64,000 nucleotides of DNA, from NCBI GenBank assembly GCA_944548615.1, contig OX155967.1:20576752-20640751 (forward strand). The letters run 5' to 3'. This document shows positions 43,488 to 55,145 of the stretch, piece after piece. This DNA comes from Micropterix aruncella. Taxonomy: Eukaryota; Arthropoda; Insecta; Lepidoptera; Micropterigidae. The number at the start of each line of letters is the position of its first letter. Position 1 is the stretch's first letter. The position numbers were made by a program, and so were the translations under genes. The notes below the pieces were generated by a model. The model saw nothing but the letters and a program-made list of their open reading frames with translations. It searched no databases and was not told the DNA's origin.

Positions 43488-43995
43488 TGATGATGGAGCG
43501 AGAATGTTGGTACTGGAATTCTAAAACGGAACATCGAATCCTAGCCGTGTTTAAGCTTGTTGGAATTGCATTGAGATGCGCTCTTCTCTTCAATGGGTCT
43601 GCTGATGTAGCCGGAAGGTGGAAACATGGAACTCAATAGCGAAACTACAAATACTGAACATTTTTGGGCTTTTTGGAATCGTCTCGAGATGTACTCTGAT
43701 CACGAATATTTTCTGGGTCTGGTGATGGAGCCGGATAGTAGGCACTGGAACTCAATAACGGCGGTCTTGTTAGAATCTTCTCAAGACGTACTCTGGACAT
43801 TAATGGTTTTCAGGATCTGATGATGGGTTTGAGTGGTAGGCACTGAAAGTCTATAACAGAACAGAATTCTACGCCATGCTTGGGCTTGTTGGAATCGTGT
43901 TGAGATGTTCTCTGGTCATGAATGATTTCCAGGGCTTAAAAATAAAGCCGGAAGGTTGGTCACTGGAACTGTATAAAGGAACTGTATTTATTCTA
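43488..43995 (+). repeat. Degenerate tandem units of about 125-135 bp
   Basis: Four or so units share TCTGATGATGGAGCCGGA, GGCACTGGAACTCAATAACG, GCCGTGTTTGGGCTTGTTGG and GAGATGTACTCTGATCATGA. Related single units surround 40735-40840 / 41339-41380 and 61080-61335. Confidence 0.75.
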
Positions 43996-44589
43996 TCCAT
44001 GTACCGTCTATATTGAGGATGTATGCTTACTGGAGATATGCTTTATATATTATGTAGAAAGACCCCACCCTAGCAGAGTTGCAAGCGTGACCTCAGGGCA
44101 TCGGGCGCTACCCAATTGTAAGTAGCCTTGCCCCTTCTCACGAGCTACGGGGGGAGGGGGGGGGGAGTAGGGGGTGAAAATTTTAATTGTCGGCTACTCG
44201 TGGAAAAAAATAGAAAGGATAACGAAAAGAAATACAAGATTCCAAAGAAAACATAGTCCAGAAAAAAGGAAGCTAAAGCGCGAACATAAAATCGTGCGAT
44301 TCATGAAGATGACAAAAATCAACAAATAATATGTTAAAGATGTACATGAGGCAATACAGAGTAAGAGAGATGCCAGAGCAGCGGATTGATCTACTGCAAC
44401 GTTACGGAAGGCGTCGGATGAAGCGTTGTACATGGAAGCGCAATATTGAACATAAGAAAATTACTGAATTTTTGGAACTATAAGTGCCATCTACGTATTG
44501 CGTGTCGTACTAAAATCCTAGCTGTCAAATCGTAGTACGAAAATGAGCAATTAAGCAATCAATCATTGTACATACAATTTAAGTTTTAC

Positions 44590-45290
44590 AAGAAATACTA
44601 AGTCGCTAAATTTTAGCTACAATTTAAATAGACTTCTCATACCAAGAAAATCTGTTATAAAGGACTTGGGTGTTATTCTAGACAGTAAATTAAATTTCAT
44701 TTCACACATTGACACAATAACTGCCAAAGCATACAGTATGCTGGGCTTTTTTCTCAGACTAGGTAAGCAGTTTAACCATAATAGGTCCCTTATAATTTTA
44801 TATTATGCTTAAGTCCGCAGTCACCTCGAATACGCTTCGCAAATTTGGTCTCCTTGTTACAATATTCACATCAATAGGATCGAACGCATTCAAAACATGT
44901 TCTTAAAAAACTTAAATGATCGGTCTTATGTAACCTTTTCAGATTATAACGAAGCTGGTGACTATCATAGGCTTATACCATTAGAAATGAGGAGTTAGTT
45001 CAGATGTAATATTCCTATACAAGATATTAAATGGCTTTATCGACTGTTCTGAATTGCTTCAGCTTATAAATTTCCATGTCTTTCCACGGCCTTCCCGCCA
45101 ATTCAACTTATTTCATCTACCTCAAGTAAGCACAAACTACGCCCAAAATAATTACATTTATCGAGTATCTCATTTCTGCAATACCAAGCTAAGCGAAATT
45201 GACCTGTTTAATACAACTGCGACTGCACTAAAGACTCTTATTCCGGGTCTTCTGAAAGGCAATATTCAAGGACGAGTGAAATAAGTATAT
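44590..45290 (+). pseudogene. CR1/Jockey-like LINE reverse-transcriptase C-terminal remnant
   Basis: It reads SVIKDLGVILDSKLNFISHI, DTITAKAYSMLGFFLRL, a stop in YYA*VRSHLEYASQIWSPCY, then RIERIQNMFLKNLNDRS. After another stop it resumes FNLFHLPQVSTNYAQNNYIY to a stop near 45283. The layout equals the antisense LINE at 18522-19400. Several stops and a frameshift make it dead. An AT-rich 3' UTR with (AATA)n follows to about 45570. Confidence 0.85.
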
Positions 45291-45570
45291 TATATTTTTC
45301 TTTTCTTCTTTCTTTTCTTTCTTCAATATTAAAATTAACCATAAATTTTCCCTAATAATAAAATAATAAAATAAAATATTATTAAAACAAAATTTATAAC
45401 TTTAATTCCCCTCCACTTCCTCCTATCCCATTCCTATAAATTCGCGACTGTATATTTTTACGATCTTTAAGCTAACCTTTCAACTGGCATTGTAGTCTAT
45501 AAATAAAATTCAGATATTTCTCCTGTAATAGCTGTAAGTTTCCTTAATAATAATAAAATTAAATAAAATA

Positions 45571-45981
45571 AAGACATATTCTTTCAAAAAACATTAAGTA
45601 TTGTTTCAAAAAACTATTCAGGAAAATACCTTTAGTCCTCCCTTTATATACAAAAATCCTACAAATTGCTTAAGTAAGTCTGCACATACATATACACATA
45701 CTTTAAATCAGTTAATCCCACTTCGTCCATATTTTGTAGGAAAGGGAAATCATAGAAATGTTGGGGGAAAACATCAACAATTCAATCCACGGGTCGACAG
45801 AGTCCAAGTCATTCTCAGTACATTGACACGTAAATTCTACATTCCGCTGCAACCTATTTGGTAACAATAGTCAATGAAAGAAAGATAAACAAGCGTGTGA
45901 TGTCATTTACCTCGCCTCTGACATTAGACAAGATGTCATGGTAATGCGCAGATTGAAATAGGCGTTATAAACATGCTTTAA
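45571..45981. other. Unidentified stretch
   Basis: No gene or known family recognised. It leads into the palindrome at 45982. Confidence 0.5.
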
Positions 45982-46047
45982 GCATCGGTGTGAGCTCACA
46001 TACTTTAACCATCGCGATGGTTAAAGTATGTGAGCTTGCTCCGATGC
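45982..46047. repeat. 66-bp near-perfect palindrome with a perfect 44-bp core
   Basis: The core 45993-46036 is fully self-complementary around CATCG|CGATG at 46014/46015. Outer arms GCATCGG and CCGATGC extend it after four unpaired bases. It ends 15 bp before the inner edge of the right inverted-repeat arm. Confidence 0.9.
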
Positions 46048-46082
46048 ATCGGGGCGAGCATCATTTGGAAAACTCCCCCCGC

Positions 46083-46755
46083 TCTATAGGAGACAACTTG
46101 GGTTGTCGACTACAGCGGGCGAGCCCGTCACCTCAGGAAATTTTAACGATTAGTCGTCTATCTCCCTGGAGTGAGCACAGAAGACTTGAGGACAAAACAG
46201 TCCACCATCTAGCTACGCCACAAGCCCGTAAGAGGCCAACGCCTTAAGCGCGAGATAGCCAGGAGTGTTACCCGGCGGGCTTACACTCACGCCCTTACTT
46301 CGAATTGTGACCAGATTACTCCAGTCTCTCGATTGGTTACGAGTTCGAGGTCGCTTGCGCGGTCCTCTCCCTTACGAAGCGGTGAAACGGTGTTTACCGA
46401 ATTTATCGCGGACCACAGCGTCATTTGCCCGACTGTTCACCCAGGATCGGAGAGCCGATGGTCGTTTCAAGAGCAGTCGCCGTAAGGTCCGCAACCACCC
46501 CTCTCTATAGGAAACAGTATTGCTTCCTGACTCCCCCGACTGTTAGGCAGAGTGCACAGTCGATTGGCTTACGCCGCACGGTGCGCAGACCGTGCAGGAG
46601 CGCCAGAAGGTTGATTCCCAGGGGAAACTGACCATAAGGCCAGAGTCCTACCCAGGCTCGCACTTCATGCGTGGAGGCCATCGGATAGGTGTTGACCCGT
46701 GAGTGTGGCCAACCCTGAACAGAATGGGTCTTCGTGGCCAACTCAGCAAGGGCCC
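46083..46755 (+). mobile_element. Approximately 660-bp repeat family, copy 5 (in right arm)
   Basis: Runs from TTGGGTTGTCGACTACAGCG to GGCCAACTCAGCAAGG. The 116-codon frame is cut to 81 codons by a small change near 46500 (ACCCCTCTCTATAGG instead of ACCCCCGCTCTATAGG), a change shared with the left-arm copy. Confidence 0.8.
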
Positions 46756-46799
46756 ATTAACTCCCAAGGAGTTAATGGGCCCTTGCTGGGTTAATGGGC

Positions 46800-47070
46800 C
46801 CCACTCTATAGGAGACAGAACTGTTTTTAGACTCCCCCGGCTGTCGGTAAGAATGCACAATCGACTGGCTGACGCTGCACGGTTCGCAAACCGACCAGGA
46901 GCGCCCGAAGTTTGGTCCTAGGGGAAATTTGCCAGCAGGCGAGAGTCATACCCTGGCACGCACTTCTTTGTGGAGGCCGCCAGATGGGTGTTGACCCGTG
47001 AGTTTGACCGACCCTAAAAATATGGGTCTTAGTGGCCAAACTGCAAGAGAGCCCATTAGCTCCCTAAAGG
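46800..47070 (+). mobile_element. Partial copy of the 660-bp family (right-arm counterpart of piece 1)
   Basis: From CACTCTATAGGAGACAG to GAGAGCCCATTAGCTCCC. It mirrors 36086-36359, including the foldback CATTAACTCC-AAGGAGTTAATG at its inner edge. Confidence 0.75.
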
Positions 47071-47376
47071 TTACATACAGGTCGACCTAATAAAAGTGTG
47101 TTAAATAAAAGTTTGTTGAAAATGATGAAGTATTGGTAACTACTCTAATTTAAAACGCTAATACAAAGTATTCTGTTAGACATGTGTGATACTAACATAT
47201 TTACGACAGATGTCTTTCGATGGGTGTATGTCATAACATAATTTGTTAATGTATTAATGATATGTATATTTATGAATGTGTATTTATGAAATTTCGTATT
47301 TCTTGAGCTAAGTGCAAGCTCAAACTATGTGTTTCTTGCACCCAGCTTTCATTCATATTCTTCAGACCCACCGGCA

Positions 47377-48051
47377 ACTAGGGTTGTCGACTACAGCGGG
47401 CGAGCCCGTCACCTCAGGATGTTTTAACGATTAGTCGTTCTATCTCCCTGGATTGAGCGCAGAAGTCTTGAGGACAAAACAGTGCACCGTCTAGCTTCGC
47501 CACAAGCCCGTAAGAGGCCAACGCCTTAACCGCGAGATAGCCAGGAGTGTTACCCGGCGGGCCTACACTCACGCCCTTACTTCCAAATGTGACCAGATTA
47601 CTCCGGTCTCTCGATTGGTTACGAGTTCAAGGTCGTTTGCGCGGTCCTCTCCCTTACGAAGCGGTGAAACGGTGGTTACCGAATCTATCGCGGACCACAG
47701 CGTCCTCTGCGCGGCTGTTCACCCAGGATCGGGTAGCCGATGGTCATTTCAAGAGCAGTCGCCGTAAGGTCCGCAACCACCCACGCTCTATAGGAAACAG
47801 TACTGCTTCCAGACTCCCCCGACTGTTAATCAGAGTGCACAGTCGATTGGCTTACGCCGCACGGTGCGCAGACCGTCCAGGAGCACCAGAAAATTGATTC
47901 TCAGGGGAAACTAACCATAAGGCCAGAGTCCTACCCAGGCTCGCACTACATGCGTGGAGGCCGTCGGATAGGTGTTGACCCGTGAGTGTGACCAACCCTG
48001 AACAGAATGGGTCTTATTGGCCAACTCAGCAAGGGCCCATTAACTCCCAGA
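47377..48051 (+). mobile_element. Approximately 660-bp repeat family, full copy 6 with 116-codon frame
   Basis: Near-exact 16-bp duplications TTCAGACCCACCGGCA (47361-47376) and TCCAGACCCACTGGCA (48052-48067). The frame 47547-47897 starts MLPGGPTLTPLLPNVTRLLR and ends CADRPGAPEN, 116 codons, aligned residue for residue with the frame at 41537-41887. Begins ACTAGGGTTGTCGACTACAG and ends CAAGGGCCCATTAACTCCC. Confidence 0.85.
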
Positions 48052-48229
48052 TCCAGACCCACTGGCATTTTGGTTGCTTTGGTTGCTCTTATTGGGGTTT
48101 GTTACTGTAAGCTCTTTAATTTTCTTGTGCTTATATTGAATATGGCTATTGGCTAATAGGCACGGCGCAAATTAGGCATCGCTTAATGATTAAATGGTTA
48201 CAATTAATTATGTAGGTAATATTGGCGAA

Positions 48230-48560
48230 GTGGGAGGAGAGTATTGCATGCAACATGCGCGAGAGGCACTCAGCCAGAAGCAGTCAGTTTCCTTTTCCCC
48301 ATCCGCGGTAGATATTCGCGCACGATCCGCCCGAGCCGCCGCACGCGTCTTTTCGCGCCAAAACGACAACGCGGCTGTCATTTACGAACGTAGCTTCGTT
48401 CGTTTTGTGACATCTTAAGCGTTTGATCAAACCTATCTTCGACCAGTGTTGAGACAGTGAGTTCGTTGTTTTCTATGTGTACTGTTCCGCTGAAGACAAA
48501 ACACCCTTTTCCACGATTGGATGCTGTTCTTCACATGAAAATATTGTAAGTTATGGATTT
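48230..48560 (+). other. CpG-richer island, possible promoter or 5' exon
   Basis: The stretch 48250-48425 is unusually rich in CG dinucleotides for this region (GCGCGAGAGG, CGCGCACGATCCGCC, CGCACGCGTCTTTTCGCGCC). A GTAAGT donor-like site lies at about 48547. The open frame to 48418 is not recognisable. It could be the start of a neighbouring gene; evidence is weak. Confidence 0.25.
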
Positions 48561-48689
48561 TTTTTTTCTCATCAGTGAAACAATGTTATATACGATTATC
48601 AAAAGGTAAAGGCAATTTAATGACTGCTCAAAATTTGACAACATTTCCACGGAAACGGGTTAAGGAGCAGTGCCACTCTAAAATAGAGT

Positions 48690-48790
48690 GTCTTATACAC
48701 AATTACACATTACACATTACAATTACTTATACACAATTACACACACACACACACACCCTTACACACATTATACACACCCTCACATCTCTA
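48690..48790. repeat. ACAC-rich microsatellite tract
   Basis: Repeated TTACACATTACAC and an (AC)n core near 48737-48758. Confidence 0.8.
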
Positions 48791-49169
48791 AACAATTACA
48801 TATAATGTGTAAATAAGAGTCAATTCAGCTTTTTATTTTTATAAAATAATATTTTGTATTTGGTTGTATTTTATAATAATTTTCCACCAATATTATTATT
48901 GAATAATTATTTTGATTTTTGAATGATGATTTTGTGTATTTTATTTTGTATTATTTTATTTATTATATTTTTATATTTAAATTTACTATAACAATTTCTT
49001 AATATCTTTTTCATTAAACATTTTTTTTTCATTTCAAATAGTATCATATAAAATTGGCGTTTTCCTTGAAACAGGCACTGTCTAGTTAGGAGTGACGCAA
49101 AATCATTGTGTAAAAATAATTCCTATATATTTTTTCAAACCCTAAAAAAATTAAAATATAAAAATTTGC

Positions 49170-49480
49170 AAGGACGAACGCAAGTAACTAAAATCCAAAA
49201 TATTGTGGTTAAACCCAAGATAATTACATAAGGAGTTCCACAAGGTTCTATCCTGGGTCAGTTTATTTTCTTGTATATGAATGACAGACCATATTGAGTG
49301 ATGTCAGATAATTGTGAAATGACCCTTTATGCTGACGATACCTTCTTAATTTCCAGCGATGCACACTTACAATATTTAATCAAGCGCATCGATGGTATGG
49401 TGAAAAAGTTGGGTAGGTACTTGGTTCCATGTAAACCGCTTATCCCTTAATGCCTCAAACTCAGTTGATTCTCTTCGGCT
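49170..49480 (+). pseudogene. LINE reverse-transcriptase palm fragment
   Basis: It reads GVPQGSILGQFIFLYMNDRP, then a stop, then MTLYADDTFLISSDAHLQYL. GVPQGSxLGP and YADD are the polymerase B and C motifs of non-LTR reverse transcriptases. Stops before and after show it is a remnant. Confidence 0.85.
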
Positions 49481-50492
49481 CTCTCAATATAATGTCTTTA
49501 TTAATAATGAAAATTTATAAGCAAATACTCATTAAAGGCTGCAAATTTATTTAAGGATTCTTATTCTCTCGGTCATAGAAAATCCCACCTAGAATAATTG
49601 TTTTGTGTGTTTTTTTTTTAAATCGTGAATCTCAAATGGTGGAGGGGAGGGGACCCAATGTCAAGTTTTTGCCGTTTTGTTTTTTAGTTTTTGTTTTTGT
49701 AGTTTTTGTTTTTGCTCGAAAAAAATAGATCCGGGGCTACTAACTAATTATAATAACATAGTATTTCTGGCATTTAAAAAATATGATTTCACAAAATGAA
49801 ATCCTTCAAGCATGCCAAAAATATATATCTGATTTTAATAATAATAATAACAACGCTTTATACTAACGAAAAGGCGAACTTATTGCCTGCAGGCAATATT
49901 TTAAAGCTAACCTATACTATTGTATGAAAATTATTTTCGAGTAGATGCTACGTAGCCTATATAAAGAGTATTAAAAATACAAAAAAAAAGAGGATAGTAA
50001 GAAATATATATTTAACTCTTTGTGGGCACATGACGTGCCACACCAAAATAATCTAACACCTATAAGGACGCTAAGGTATAAAAAGGAGAAGGGGAAGGGA
50101 AAGGGAATTTATGTGAAAAACTTGAAATGTTCTCTGAGTCTGATTCTGTTTTAATAACTTGTTATGCTTGGCGCGTTTCTCACATTTTTCTGCAAAGTAT
50201 CCCAAAGACGGGCTCCATGCACAGTTATTTTGTCACCCATTGTATAATACCGTATTTAAAATAATAGACTACATTTTAAAAAAAAAACCACTGCATTCAA
50301 GTACAGCAGCCATGTCGTAATAATGCAAATATGTAATAATTATTATTCGTCAGTATGGTGTAGATTCAGCAATTTCGAAATCCCTTATTCTATAAATTGA
50401 ATTATTTACCAGTCTATCGACAGTAACTTTCCTAAATTAATTCTCTTTAAGGCTTCTAACTTGTGCTTGAATGTTATTGTAGAAACATAGGC
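49481..50492. other. AT-rich stretch, LINE-like debris
   Basis: It has TAA-rich runs, a GGAGAAGGGGAAGGGAAAGG purine tract near 50084 and a palindrome ATTGCCTGCAGGCAAT near 49883. I recognise no coding motif. Confidence 0.4.
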
Positions 50493-51100
50493 TTTTTTTT
50501 TTTTTTTGGTAGTAGTCTTTATTCATAAAAAAAGATACAAATTACATGTCACAGTTCCCCACTAAGGCTAGTGCCTTTTCAGTGGGTAACTAACAATAAT
50601 GTGTTTATATCTGACTTATATTATCTATTACCTATTATACTTTTATTAACTATTATAACTTTCTACGTTAAGTAGATGCATTGACTTCCTAACCTAACCT
50701 AATCTAACCTATATCTCCTATCATAACTAGCTGAATATACACTTATAAATATGCTTTTCCACTAAATTGATACTTACTAATCTAACCTAACCTATACTAA
50801 TTATCCTGGTATACTTACTTTGTTTACAATTACAATAACAAATGATTACACTAATAAAATGATTCATACTAGATATCTATACTTATGCCCTAACCTAACC
50901 TAACTTATCTTAATTAGCTTGGTTTACCATAATTATTCTACTTGATGTTAATGCTAATTTAGTCTAATAGAATTTTTACTTGTCACATTTATGCTACTGC
51001 TTTTACATATTTATGCTAATTTACACTACATAATATAGTTTTTAATTTCTCTGTTATAGTATTTATATTACATAATATTTAAATTATTTCAATTAGCTCG
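50493..51100 (-). mobile_element. Probable 3' end of a polyadenylated retroelement
   Basis: On the minus strand AATAAA (50518-50523) is followed 10 bp later by 15 A (50493-50507). Upstream on that strand is an AT-rich untranslated-like region with three short (TTAGG)-like clusters near 50697, 50785 and 50892. No coding motif was found, so the class is unknown; a LINE 3' UTR is the simplest reading. Confidence 0.5.
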
Positions 51101-51175
51101 CCTGGGTAAGTCATTATTTAGGTTGCTTAGTAGTATAAGTTTTCTAAATAAGTTAATAGTAAAAGCACATTTTTT

Positions 51176-51475
51176 AAAACGAGCTTTTATTAAAATGTTA
51201 TCTCCCGAGCCAACTCTGGGTGCAGCAGCCATGTCATAGTGGAACTTAGAACGGGCTATCATAATTGTATGCATATGCAAAATTTCGTGTCTGTGCTGTT
51301 GGCCGTTGAAGAGTCCCCTCGTCTGGAGCCAACCCTGGGTGCAGCAGCCATGTCATTGTGAAGCTTAGAACGAGCTATCATAAATGAATGCATATACAAA
51401 ATTTCGCGCCTGCGCTGTTGACCGTTGACAAGTCCCCTCGCCGGGAGACAACCCCGGGTGTAGAATCAGGTCATG
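51176..51475 (+). repeat. Tandem units of about 120 bp, array 2
   Basis: Two and a half units matching 20040-20484: GGGTGCAGCAGCCATGTCAT, AACGGGCTATCATAATTG and CAAAATTTCGTGTCTGTGCT recur with the same spacing. Confidence 0.8.
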
Positions 51476-52139
51476 CTTACCATAAAAAAATACCTTATCA
51501 TCGGAACTGACCAACATATAAATTTTCAACTTTATGTGATAATATTTGAGGAGTTCCCTCAGTTCCTCTTGGGATCCCATCATCTAAACAGGGTTTTAAT
51601 TTTCCAATCTGGAAGCATATCCTTTCAAATAAAAAAACAATTTTCCAAGTTCCGAGCTCTGAAGTAACAAACATTTAAAAAAATACAACCGAATTGATTA
51701 CCTCCTCATTTTTTTGAAGTCCGGAAATAAATTGCATCAAGGCAATACGTACTAAACTAAACTGCGTAACTTAAAAATATGACATAAAGGCTAAAGAAAC
51801 TGACCTAAAACCGAATGAAAAAAAATTGAAAAAAAACTTGTAAGTAACACAGCAATAAATTGTTCACCAATTTAATTTATACTACAGGTCGAATTTTATA
51901 TTACAGAAAGTGATGGATTTCTTCATCACTTTTAAATAACATTAAGTTGGATAATTTTTATTTTTTTTAAAGTTATTTATACGCTATTAATTATTTACAT
52001 ACATACGTAAGTTGCAGTCATAGTTACATAATTGAATTACTTGCTTATCTCATGGTTTACGTGGATACTTTGCGATGTTTAAACTTTTATTGCGGTAATA
52101 AGTATGGTTATTTATTTAGGATATTTTTAATTGCGCTAT

Positions 52140-52345
52140 TCCGCGTGTATCTCTTGAGCAAACCTTACTGTTGTCCATATTGGACTACTGGCGTTTTTTT
52201 GCTGTTTAGATACAAACGAAATCATTCTGGATACACTTGACCGCGTACAAAACCTTTGCATCAGATATTCGACTTACGTAATTATCATCATGTTACAGAA
52301 TAACGTAATAAACACTAATGGCTGAGTATTCGAGAATGTATAAAG
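52140..52345 (+). pseudogene. LINE reverse-transcriptase tail, heavily decayed
   Basis: Pieces in shifting frames read CCPYWTTGVFLLFRYKRNHS, LDRVQNLCIRYS and IIIMLQNNVINTNG/WLSIRECIK. The order (YWxTxV, LxRVQNxCIRxIF, WLSIREC) fits the region after the palm in Jockey-like LINEs. Confidence 0.6.
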
Positions 52346-53240
52346 AACACTGGGCAAAATGTATAGGCGCTGGGGCCATCTCTCCAATAAGGTATTGACC
52401 ATTGGAAAGACCTATTTATTTAAAATATTTATGACTATCACAACTTACCTCAATTATGAGCCGTTTCGGAGTTTTGAAATACGGAATTTCTTAAATATGG
52501 CTAATTACACTAAAACCTCAATGCCAATTATTTATTTAAAATATATTATTTGCATTGAAGACCCATAAAATATAGTATATTATAATGTACCGTCACTGGG
52601 CACACCATGTTGGACAGCCGACCTTAGCATATAACATACTTCAGTTAACAGAGCGGCAATGATATCATGAGACACATTACAGACTTTAAGCAACATATCA
52701 CAGTACTTCCTTTCCATATACTGCTTCTTATATTCCATATAATATATAGTTTGTACTGACACAGCGTATGTAGTTTATCGTTTTGGGTATTCTGTGACGG
52801 TTTTCGTTTACAAAGTTATAAAATACAATGCCTGGATGTGTTAGCCGCCCTTGGGGATATCACGCAATTAGCCAATTTTTTAAAAGGATATAACTCAGGA
52901 ACGGCTCATAATTGAGATCAGTCGTTTTAGTAATACATGTTCTACATAAGGAGATCTTTCTATTGGTATCTATTTACTGCTATTGAAAAAGTGGACCCAA
53001 ATGCCCATTCTCTTTTGTATACCATATATCTTTTCTATAACGTACACCATAATCTCACCCAGAATTCTTCACTTCCTCATCGAGTCATGATTTGCAGCTA
53101 TCCAATCTAGTCAGGATAATTTATTTATTTATTATTTATTCATTTATTTATATATTATAAGTTATGTGGGTAACATTTCAGAGTGACTCTATCCTACCCA
53201 CAAACAATTTTTATAATAATTTGTAACATGCTACACAGTT
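52346..53240. other. AT-rich stretch with an inverted repeat pair
   Basis: CTCAATTATGAGCCGTTT near 52451 and AACGGCTCATAATTGAG near 52900 are inverted and may be ends of a small element. Nothing else recognised. Confidence 0.45.
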
Positions 53241-53530
53241 GGCTCGATTGCGATTCTTCGTGAAATAATATCGGAAATTAGTTCATAAGAACGAGACAGA
53301 GCTCTGCCATAGAGCCGAATGTAAAATGAACGATCGTATCATTTCCAGTACAAAAAATTAATTTGAAATCATTTCGTCCGGTTTTAGATTAAACCGCTTT
53401 ATGTTCGGTTGATAGTTTTATACTGGAAAAATTACAATCTTTCATTTTATATTCCGCTCTAATGTATTGCCCTGTCTAGCTGGCGTGAACTAATTCCGAA
53501 TTTAGTTCACGAACAAAGGCAATCGGCCCA
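53241..53530. mobile_element. MITE of the GCCCGATTGCGTTTC family, second full copy
   Basis: Left end GGCTCGATTGCGATTCTTCG and right end AGGCAATCGGCC are inverted. Interior boxes CGGAAATTAGTTC, ACGAGACAGAG, ATGTAAAATGAACG and their complements match 16443-16756. Confidence 0.75.
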
Positions 53531-54304
53531 GTATATTTTTATCATGTTACAGAGTAGACATATTGAGATACTTACATAATTATAAATTAAACTTGTAACA
53601 ATGAAGGTTAGAAAATAGTCTAAAAACCACATGTTAATGATTGTACACTGTCGTCAAAGACATCGATTTCATCGGTATACTTATATAGCCTGTTCAATAG
53701 AGCTACCTTGCTTAGCGGAGACTCTTTGCCATGAAGGGTCTTTGTTAGGCACTGTGCGATCATGTCGGCGTGCCCTTAGATAGTTGCTCGGTGTAAAACT
53801 GCTGATCTCCGTCAGGATATCAGGGTTAGATGTATGGACTTTAACCTTTTGAGGACCATACGCTTTGCAGCAGAGTATGGAAGTTTTTAATACGTAAAAC
53901 TGTTAAAGGGCGAAGTTTATAACATATATTTCAAGTTTTGTAAAAATCAGACATTTTATATTAACTAATAAGACAACTTTTTTTCAAAATTTTATTATTC
54001 AACTCAGAATTAATACGTACTATATGCGTACTAAAAGAAAAAAAAACTAATTTAAAAAGTCGCAATAGGTATATTATTTTTTTTTAATCACCAGAGTTCG
54101 TTGATCATTTGCCATATTTTTAAAAAAACGGTACATTTTTAAACAATCATTTATTAATAATATTAAGTTTCTGATATCTCATCAACGTGGAAAAAATACA
54201 ATTTAAAAATAATTCTCATTCGATAATTTAAAAAATTACTTATGGGACATGTCCTACGGTCCACATATGTTATGGGACCATGGGACACATGTTATGGGAC
54301 CATG
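53531..54304. other. Unidentified stretch
   Basis: 53640-53830 has less AT bias and may be repeat-derived (on the minus strand it contains EISSFTPSNYLRARRHDR-like text). A short repeated ATGGGACCATG motif lies near 54240-54310. No firm call. Confidence 0.4.
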
Positions 54305-55145
54305 ATACAGTAGGGCGGAGTCGACTACAGCGGGCGAACCCGTCACGGCAGGCTGGTATAACGATATGTGATCGTTCATTCGGCCGTGGGATGAACGTAG
54401 AAGACTTAGAGACAAGACAATCTACTGTCTAACTAGGTTTCGTGCAGCTTGGGCCACAAGATCATTTTTGTTCTCGGATCGGCTTAACTAACGATTCAGC
54501 TCCTATTCAGAAGCCTCCTCGCGCGGAAGGCTACCCCGGGTAAGACTCCCGTGTCTCAGGCCTTAGATCTGGTGGACCGGTTTCTCCCGGCGGGATTGCA
54601 TCCCGGCGCCACAGGACGGTTAGCGCACCGGTTGGCGAAGCCAATCGGTTGTGCATTCTGACTAATTGCTAAAGGGGCCTGGAGTCTGGAGACTATGGAT
54701 ATACACTGTTTTCTAAGCAGCGGGGGCGGATGTTTCACCTGATGTTATGCCACTATTGAAATGACCTTTAGCCACTCGATCCTGTGTGGCACTACGGGCA
54801 AAGAACGACCAGGTCCGCGATAAATTCTAACTTAGTTACCGCTGTAATACAACAGGTAGAGGACGCGTAAGCGACTTCGGACCCGTAGTCAGTCTGGAGG
54901 ACGGAGGTATCCTGAAGGTTAATTCCAGACGGAGATATCCTGACAAAACTTGTAGTTAAGGGTGAGGCTGCCCGCTGGGTACCTTTCCCGGTGCCTCGCC
55001 GTAAGGCGTTGGTCTCTATCGGGTTGCTGGTGAACTTGACAATAGATTATCTTGTCACCAAGTCTTCTACGCTCATGCCACGGCTGAAAGCATGATCTAT
55101 ATCGTTATACCAGCCTGGGGTGACGGGTTCGCCCGTTGTAGTCGA
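54305..55145 (-). mobile_element. Diverged relative of the 660-bp family with foldback end
   Basis: The main body (about 54450-55145) aligns in order with the family (GCCAATCGGTTGTGCATTCTGACTAA, TCCGCGATAAATT, GGTGACGGGTTCGCCCGTTG, TAGTCGAC) but with many changes. Its left 130 bp (54313-54440) is an inverted copy of its right end, both bearing GTCGACTACA-GCGGGCGAACCCGTCAC. This is an older subfamily. Confidence 0.7.

Larger units (their letters stand above)
46063..47351. repeat. Right arm of the 1.29-kb inverted repeat (empty site)
   Basis: Reverse complement of 35807-40291 without the LINE. GACTGTTAGGCAGAGTGC near 46540 is the intact target site of that LINE, with a single CTGCCTAACAGT. The arm contains the 660-bp-family copy 46083-46755 and the partial copy 46800-47070. 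Confidence 0.85.

Noticed and set aside
50690..50910. CCTAACCTAACCT clusters as an interstitial telomere array
   Set aside because: There are only three clusters of two to three degenerate units, about 90 bp apart, inside what looks like the 3' UTR of a polyadenylated retroelement. No continuous pentamer array is present.
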